Below, in pieces: positions 54,901 through 63,900 of a stretch of DNA of 64,000 bases (position 1 is the stretch's first letter; each line of letters starts with the position of its first letter). The notes beneath the pieces are model-generated. The model searched no databases. It worked only from the letters and a program-made list of their open reading frames with translations, and was not told the origin of the DNA. The stretch is from Glandiceps talaboti (Eukaryota > Hemichordata > Enteropneusta > Spengelidae). The translations under genes and the position numbers were made by a program. Location of the stretch: contig NC_135568.1 of assembly GCF_964340395.1 (NCBI RefSeq), forward strand, positions 11,756,776-11,820,775, read 5' to 3'.

Positions 54901-57900
54901 ACAGGTCCTCCCTGTGGAAGAAGCTGTTGAAGTATCAATAAAAACAGATGAACTGGAAAAAGTTTCCACTTTACCAATAGAAAAAATACCGGCTGAAACT
55001 ATTCAAAAAGAGGAACCTCTGCCATTAGAGGCACCTGGGGAAGTTTCACCTGATAGGAAATCACCCCAGCACCTAGAACCAACTTCTGAAGAAATTAAAT
55101 TGGACTACACTCCTGAAAAACGGGAACTACTTGAAGTTGAACATGCTGATGAAGTTAAACCTGAAGAAAGGGACGTATGGCAAGTTGAAGAGACTAGGTT
55201 ACCGAAAGGTTATACCGTCATAAGAACAGAAACTGTTGTTCCGCTCGAAGAAGCAATGAGACTTAAGGCAAAGCCATTAGAAAAGACAACAATTACTACA
55301 ACTGCAACTAAGAAGATAACAACTGAAATAACTCAAAAGGAGGTACCAGTTACACTTGAAGCTCCTGGAAAAGTCGAGGAAGAAGTAAAACCTGCCCAAG
55401 TCAAACCTCTTCCAGCAGAAGTAAAACTCACATATACTCCAGAAACAGAAGCTGTCATTACTGTTGAACGAGCCATTTCTGTTGAAGCTGAAACCCTAAA
55501 AGAAGAGAGACCAAAGGAGTTGCCAGTATCACCAATTAAGGTACTAACCCAAGAGGAAGCACTGTCTTGGGAGAAACTGGGTTTTACTGAGCAAAAAGTT
55601 GTAGAGACATCAAAGGTAAAACCAAAACCACTGACACCCTTAGAACTTGCAGGGATGACCGAGGCACTGGCATTTGAACAGCCAGAAGAGGTGCCTGTCA
55701 AGAAACCAGAGGTAACAACAATGGTCCAAGTTGAGGAAATTGAGCTTGCACCTCAAAGGATAACAGCACAGGAAGAACCTGTGTCATGGGAAAAACTGAC
55801 AGATGTGGAAGAAGCTCCTAAGGAAGTGAGTGAAGCAGTGCCAAAGGTAGAGGAAAGGAAGATGGAAGAAGCAAAGGAAGAAGTGAGAGAAACCAGGGCT
55901 ATTACTGAAATTGTTATTCCTGAAAAGAAACCAGAACTGAAAAAACAGAAACCTCAGATTAAAACTCAGATATCAGAGGTTGAAGTTACGTTGGGCCAAA
56001 CAACTACTTTGGAGTGTCAGGTCTCAGGTTATCCTAAACCTGACATTGAGTGGTTGAAAGAAGGAGAAACAATAACTGAAAAGAGGTATACCAGTGTACA
56101 TGAATTAGATGGAACGTGTATGCTAATAATTTCACCAGTAACAGAAGATGATGATGCAGAGTTTGAATGTAGAGCAACAAGTGAAATAGGCACAGTTTCA
56201 ACTTTGTTTGAAGTATTTGTTGAGAAAACTGTTGAAATGCCAAAGGAAAAGGAAACCCTGGAAAAAGTATCGGTGGTTCTGCCAACAACAGAAGTCAGTC
56301 ATGAAGAAAGAGTTGACATAATTGAAGAGTCTGTTTCATTTGAAGTAACAGGTGAAGAAGTGGCTATAGTTGTTAAGAAGACAGTTGCACAAGAAGAATC
56401 CCTACCATGGGAAAAACTTGGTGTTACACCTGATGAGCTGGAAAAACCAAAGGTAGCAGACACACTTCAAACTGCCCCTCTTTCAATATCAGAATTGCAA
56501 GAGTCTTTAGCATGGGAAGAACCAGAAGAAACCAAAGTTGAAGCACCTAAACCTGAAAAACCAGTGACAGAAGAAATGCCAATCGTTGTTAAGAAGGCAG
56601 TTGCTCAAGAAGAATCCCTTCCCTGGGAAAAACTTGGAGTGACAGAAGATCAACTTGAAAAACCAGAGCTGGCCGAAACTCTTCAGACTGCCCCTTTGTC
56701 GATTTCTGAATTGCAAGAGTCTCTTGCATGGGAAGAACCAGAAGAAACCAAGATTGAAGCACCTAAACCAGAAAAACCAGTGTCTGAAGAAATGCCAATT
56801 GTTGTTAAGAAGGCAATTGCTCAAGAAGAACAAATGCCGTTTGAAAAATTGGGAATAACAGTTGAACTGTTAGAGAAACCAGAGCAAGTTGAACCACTTC
56901 GTATTGCTCCTCTGCCAGTATCTGAACAAGAATTGTCCCTTGAGTGGGAGGAACCAGAAGAGGTGCCTGTCAAGAAACCAGAGGTGACAACAATGGTCCA
57001 AGTTGAGGAAATTGAGCTTGCACCGCAAAGAATAACAGCACAAGAAGAACCTGTGTCATGGGAAAAACTGACAGATGTGGAAGAAGCTCCTAAGGAAGTG
57101 AGTGAAGCAGTGCCAAAGGTAGAGGAAAGGAAGCTGGAAGAGGCAAAGGAAGAAAAGAGAGAAACCAGGGCCATTACTGAAATTATTATTCCTGCAAAGA
57201 AACCAGAACTGAAAGAAGAAAAACCTCAGATTAAAACTCAGATATCAGAGGTTGAAGTTACATTGGGCAAAACAGCTACTTTGGAGTGTCAGGTCTCAGG
57301 CTATCCTAAACCTGATATTGAGTGGTTGAAAGAAGGAGAAACAATAACTGAAAAGAGGTATACCAGTGTACATGAATTAGATGGAACCTGTATGCTGATA
57401 ATTTCACCAGTAACAGAAGATGATGATGCAGAGTTTGAATGTAGAGCAACAAGTGAAATAGGCACAGTTTCAACTTTCTTTGAAGTATTTGCTGAGAAAA
57501 CTGTTGAAATGCCAAAGGAAAAGGAAATCCTGGAAAAAGTATCGGTGGTTCTGCCAACAACAGAAGTCAGTCATGAAGAAAAAGTTGACATAATTGAAGA
57601 GTCTGTTTCATTTGAGGTATTAGGTGAAGAAGTGGCTATAGTTGTTAAGAAGGCAGTTGCACAAGAAGAATCCCTACCATGGGAAAAACTTGGTGTTACA
57701 CCTGATGAGCTGGAAAAACCAAAGGTAGCAGACACACTTCAAACTGCCCCTCTTTCAATATCAGAATTGCAAGAGTCTTTAGCATGGGAAGAACCAGAAG
57801 AAACCAAAGTTGAAGCACCTAAACCTGAAAAACCAGTGACAGAAGAAATGCCAATCGTTGTTAAGAAGGCAGTTGCTCAAGAAGAATCCCTTCCCTGGGA

Positions 57901-60900
57901 AAAACTTGGAGTGACAGAAGATCAACTTGAAAAACCAGAGCTGGCCGAAACTCTTCAGACTGCCCCTTTGTCGATTTCTGAATTGCAAGAGTCTCTTGCA
58001 TGGGAAGAACCAGAAGAAACCAAGATTGAAGCACCTAAACCAGAAAAACCAGTGTCTGAAGAAATGCCAATTGTTGTTAAGAAGGCAATTGCTCAAGAAG
58101 AACAAATGCCATTTGAAAAATTGGGAATAACAGTTGAACTGTTAGAGAAACCAGAGCAAGTTGAACCACTTCGCACTGCTCCTCTGTCAATTTCTGAATT
58201 GCAAGAGTCTCTTGCATGGGAGGAACCAGAAGAAGCCAAGATTGAAGCACCTAAACCTGAAAAACCAGTGTCTGAAGAAATGCCAATTGTTGTTAAAAAG
58301 GCAATTGCTCAAGAACAACAAATGCCATTTGAAAAATTGGGAATAACAGTTGAACTGTTAGAGAAACCAGAACAAGTTGAACCACTTCGTATTGCTCCTC
58401 TGCCAGTATCTGAACAAGAATTGTCCCTTGAGTGGGAGGAACCAGAAGAGGTGCCTGTCAAGAAACCAGAGGTGACAACGATGGCTACAGTTGAGGAAAT
58501 TGAAGTCAAACCTCAGAAGATTACAGAAAAGGAAGAAGCTGTGTCATGGGAAAAATTGACAGAAGTGGAAGAAACTCCTAAGAAAGTGAGTGAAGCAGTG
58601 CCAAAGGTAGAGGAAAGAAAGCTGGAAGAGGCAAAGGAAGAAGAGAGAGAAACCAGGGCTATTACTGAAATTGTTATTCCTGCAAAGAAACCTAAAGAAC
58701 TTCATCTCGGAGAAATTAGTGTGGCATTTTCAAAACCAACATTTGTAAAGGAGCTAGATGATATTGAAGTCACAGAAGGTGAAGAGGCCAGGTTTGAGTG
58801 CAAGGTTGTTGGTGAACCAAGACCAGAAATTACATGGTTGAAAGATGGAGAAGAAATAACTGATACAAAAAAATATATATCAGTGTATGAGATGGACGGC
58901 ACATGTGTCCTAGTTATACCTATTGTTGACAGAGATGATGAAACAGAATTTGAATGCAGAGCCAGGAATGTTGTTGATGATGTGTCTTCCTTTGCAGAAC
59001 TGATCGTTAGAGGTAAGTCTCATAATGAAATTATTTCATCTCATATTATTTTTATTTACATATGAGTTTAATTTTGATATCTTTCAACTTGACCCTTTTT
59101 CTTTCCTGGTATTTCCATATTTATGTTTAGCTTGTCATATACATTTCTTCATTCCCTTGGATAATTTATATTTTCATGCATTTTCACTTTCCCTTACTCT
59201 CTCACTTTAACTATAGTTGAGACGGTTAGGGAAGAACATGTTGAAACGGTCACTACCACGACTATCACAGAAACCGTGGAAACTACCATTGATGAAGTTA
59301 CACAAGAAACCACAATTTCTGAACTGTCAATTGAAATGCCGAAATCTGTAGAGGCTAAGCCCTGTAAACCTGTCATAAAAACTGAATTAACTGATATTGA
59401 TGTTAATGTTGGTGAAAAAACCATTTTGGAATGCTATGTTACTGGTATTCCAAGACCTACAGTTACTTGGTTAAAAGAAGGTGAACCATTGACTGATGAA
59501 AAATATATAAGTACTTATGAATTAGATGGCAGGTGTCTTCTTGTGATTTCAAATGTTACTGAAGACGATGATGCAGAATTTGAACTTAGAGCTGAAAATG
59601 AACTAGGTTCTGTGTCCACATTTTGTGAAATATTTGTACAGAAAATTGTTGAAATTCCAGAAAAGGAAGAACCCAAAGAAAAAGACACCGTTAGAGAGGA
59701 AGTTGAGATAAAAGTAGAACAGATAAGTGAAGTTAAAGAGTCAGTTGAAATTCATCTGGCTCCAAAACAACTTGAGAGAACACAGATAATTATAGACGAG
59801 ACAAGAGAAAGGGAGGTAGAGGTAATGATAGAAATACAGGAAGAGAAATCTGAACCACAAAAACAAAAACCTTGTATAACAGCAGTGTCTCATTCACTTG
59901 AAGTCGATGAAGGGGAGGTTACCACTTTGGAGTGTAAGGTTTCAGGCTATCCTAAACCTGATATTGAGTGGTTGAAAGAAGGGGAAGTAATCACTGAAAA
60001 GAAGTATACCAGTGTCTGCGAATTGGACGGAACATGTATGCTGATAATATCACCAGTAACAGAAGATGATGATGCAGAGTTTGAATGTAAAGCAACCAAT
60101 GAATTAGGGACTGTGTCAGCTATCTTTGAAGTATTTGTTGAGAAAACTGTTGAAATGCCAAAAGAAGAAGAGACATTGAAAACAGTGACAATGGTTATAC
60201 CTGCAAGGGAAGCCACTCCTGATTTTGAAGGAGTTGAAGTCATTGTAGAATCTGTGTCTTCACTAAAGTTACCAACTCAGGAAGAGGAGATGCCATGGGA
60301 AAAACTTGGTGTTACTCCTGATGAGATGGGAAAACCAAAAGTAGCTGAAACACTTCAAACTGCCCCTCTTTCAGTATCAGAATTACAAGAGTCATTAGCA
60401 TGGGAAGAACCAGAAGAAACCAAGGTTGAAGCACCTAAACCTGAAAAACCAGTGACAGAAGAAATGCCAATCGTTGTTAAGAAGGCAGTTGCTCAAGAAG
60501 AATCGCTACCATGGGAAAAACTTGGGGTTACAGAAGATCAGCTTGAAAAACCAGAGCTGGCTGAAACTCTTCAGACTACTCCTCTTTCAATATCAGAGTT
60601 GCAAGAGTCTCTTGCATGGGAGGAACCAGAAGAAGCCAAGATTGAAGCATCTAAACCAGAAAAACCAGTGTCTGAAGAAATGCCAATTGTTGTTAAAAAG
60701 GCAATTGCTCAAGAAGAACAAATACCATTTGAAAAATTGGGAATTACAGTTGAACTGTTAGAGAAACCAGAGCAAGTTGAACCACTTCGCACTGCTCCTC
60801 TGTCGATTTCTGAATTGCAAGAGTCTCTTGCATGGGAGGAACCAGAAGAAACCAAGATTGAAGCACCTAAACCTGAAAAACCAGTGTCTGAAGAAATGCC

Positions 60901-63900
60901 AATTGTTGTTAAAAAGGCAGTTGCTCAAGAAGAACAAATGCCCTTTGAAAAATTGGGAATAACAGTTGAACTGTTAGAGAAACCAGAACAAGTTGAACCA
61001 CTTCGCACTGCTCCTCTGCCAGTGTCTGAACAAGAATTGTCCCTTGAGTGGGAGGAACCAGAAGAGGTGCCTACTGAGAAACCAGAGGTGACAATGATGG
61101 CTAAAGTTGAGGAAATTGAAGTTAAACCTCAGAAGATTACAGAAAAGGAAGAAGCTGTGTCATGGGAAAAATTGACAGAAGTGGAAGAAGCTCCTAAGGA
61201 AGTGAGTGAAGCAGTGCCAAAGGTAGAGGAAAGGAAGATGGAAGAAGCAAAGGAAGAAGTGAGAGAAACCAGGGCTATTACTGAAATTGTTATTCCTGAA
61301 AAGAAACCAGAACTGAAAGAAGAAAAACCTCAGATTAAAACTCAGATATCAGAAGTTGAAGTTACGTTGGGCAAAACAGCTACTTTGGAGTGTCAGGTCT
61401 CAGGCTATCCTAAACCTGACATTGAGTGGTTGAAAGAAGGAGAAACAATAACTGAAAAGAGGTATACCAGTGTACATGAATTAGATGGAACGTGTATGTT
61501 GATAATTTCACCAGTAACAGAAGATGATGATGCAGAGTTTGAATGTAAAGCAACAAGTGAAATAGGCACAGTTTCAACTTTCTTTGAAGTATTTGTTGAG
61601 AAAACTGTTGAAATGCCAAAGGAAGAAGAGCCATTGAAAACAGTGACAATGGTTATACCTGCAACTGAAGCCACTCCTGATTTTGAAGGAGTAGAAGTCA
61701 TTGTAGAATCTGTGTCTTCACTAAAGTTACCAACTCAGGAAGAGGAAATGCCATGGGAAAAACTTGGTGTTACTCCTGATGAGATGGAAAAACCAAAAAT
61801 AGCTGAAACACTTCAAACTGCCCCTCTATCAATATCAGAATTGCAAGAGTCCCTTGCATGGGAAGAGCCAGAAGAAACCAAAGTTGAAGCACCTAAACCC
61901 GAAAAGCCTGTGTCTGAAGAAATGCCAATCGTTGTTAAGAAGGCAGTTGCTCAAGAAGAATCCCTACCATGGGAAAAACTTGGGGTTACAGTGGATCAAA
62001 TCGATAAGCCAGAGCTGGCTGAAACTCTTCAAACAGCCCCATTGTCAATATCTGAATTGCAAGAGTCCTTGGCATGGGAAGAACCAGAAGAAGCCAAGGT
62101 TGAAGGACCTAAACCTGAAAAACCAGTGTCTGAAGAAATGCCAATCGTTGTTAAGAAGGCAGTTGCTCAAGAAGAATCGCTACCATGGGAAAAACTTGGA
62201 GTGACAGAGGATCAGCTTGAAAAGCCAGAGCAGGCAAAAACACTTCAAACTAGCCCTCTCTCAATATCTGAACTGGAAGAGTCCCTTGCATGGGAAGAAC
62301 CAGAAGAAGCTAAGGTTGAAGCACCAAAGCCAGAGAAACCTGTGTCTGAAGAAATGCCAATTGTTGTTAAGAAGGCAGTTGCTCAAGAAGAATCGCTACC
62401 ATGGGAAAAACTAGGGGTTACAGAAGATCAGCCTAAAAAACCAGAGCTGGCTGAAACACTTCAGACAACCCCTCTTTCAATATCTGAATTGCAAGAGTCC
62501 TTGGCATGGGAAGAACCAGAAGAAGCCAATGTTGAAGCACCTAAACCTGAGAAACCTGTGTCTGAAGAAATGCCAATTGTTGTTAAGAAGGCAATTGCTC
62601 AAGAAGAACAAATGCCGTTTGAAAAATTGGGAATAACAGTTGAACTGTTAGAGAAACCAGAGCAAGTTGAACCACTTCGCACTGCTCCTCTGCCAGTATC
62701 TGAACAAGAGTTGTCCCTTGAGTGGGAGGAACCAGAAGAGGTGCCTGTTGAGAAACCAGAGGTGACAATGATGGCTAAAGTTGAGGAAATTGAAGTCAAA
62801 CCTCAGAAGATTACAGAAAAGGAAGAAGCTGTGTCATGGGAAAAATTGACAGAAGTGGAAGAAGCTCCTAAGGAAGTGAGTGAAGCAGTGCCAAAGGTAG
62901 AGGAAAGGAAGATGGAGGAAGCAAAGGAAGAAGTGAGAGAAACAAGGGCTATAACTGAAATTGTAATTCCTGAAAAGAAACCTCAAATAGGTAAGGTTGA
63001 AATTGAGCTCCAAAAAGAAAAACCACAGATAATTAACAAGGCTAATGAGCTTGAAGTTATAGTAGGTGGAATAGCCACTCTAGAATGTCAGGTCTCAGGC
63101 TATCCTGAACCTGACATTCAGTGGTTGAAAGAAGGAGAAACTATAACTAAAAAGAGGTATACCAGCATACATGAATTAGATGGAACGTGTATGCTGATAA
63201 TTTCACCAGTAACAGAAGATGATGATGCAGAGTTTGAATGTAAAGCAACAAATGAAATAGGCACAGTTTCAACTTTCTTTGAAGTATTTGTCGAGAAAAC
63301 TGTTGAAATGCCAAAAGAAGAAGAGACATTGAAAACAGTGACAATGGTTATACCTGCAAGTGAAGCCACTCCTGATTTTGAAGGAGTTGAAGTCATTGTA
63401 GAATCTGTGTCTTCACTAAAGTTACCAACTCAGGAAGAGGAAATGCCGTGGGAAAAACTTGGTGTTACTCCTGATGAGATGGAAAAACCAAAAGTAGCTG
63501 AAACACTTCAAACTGCCCCTCTTTCAGTATCAGAATTACAAGAGTCATTAGCATGGGAGGAACCAGAAGAAACCAAGGTTGAAGCACCTAAACCTGAAAA
63601 ACCAGTGACAGAAGAAATGCCAATCGTTGTTAAGAAGGCAGTTGCTCAAGAAGAATCGCTACCATGGGAAAAACTTGGGGTTACAGAAGATCAGCTTGAA
63701 AAACCAGAGCTTGCTGAAACTCTTCAGACTACTCCTCTTTCAATATCAGAGTTGCAAGAGTCTCTTGCATGGGAGGAACCAGAAGAAGCCAAGATTGAAG
63801 CATCTAAACCAGAAAAATCAGTGTCTGAAGAAATGCCAATTGTTGTTAAAAAGGCAATTGCTCAAGAAGAACAAATACCATTTGAAAAATTGGGAATTAC

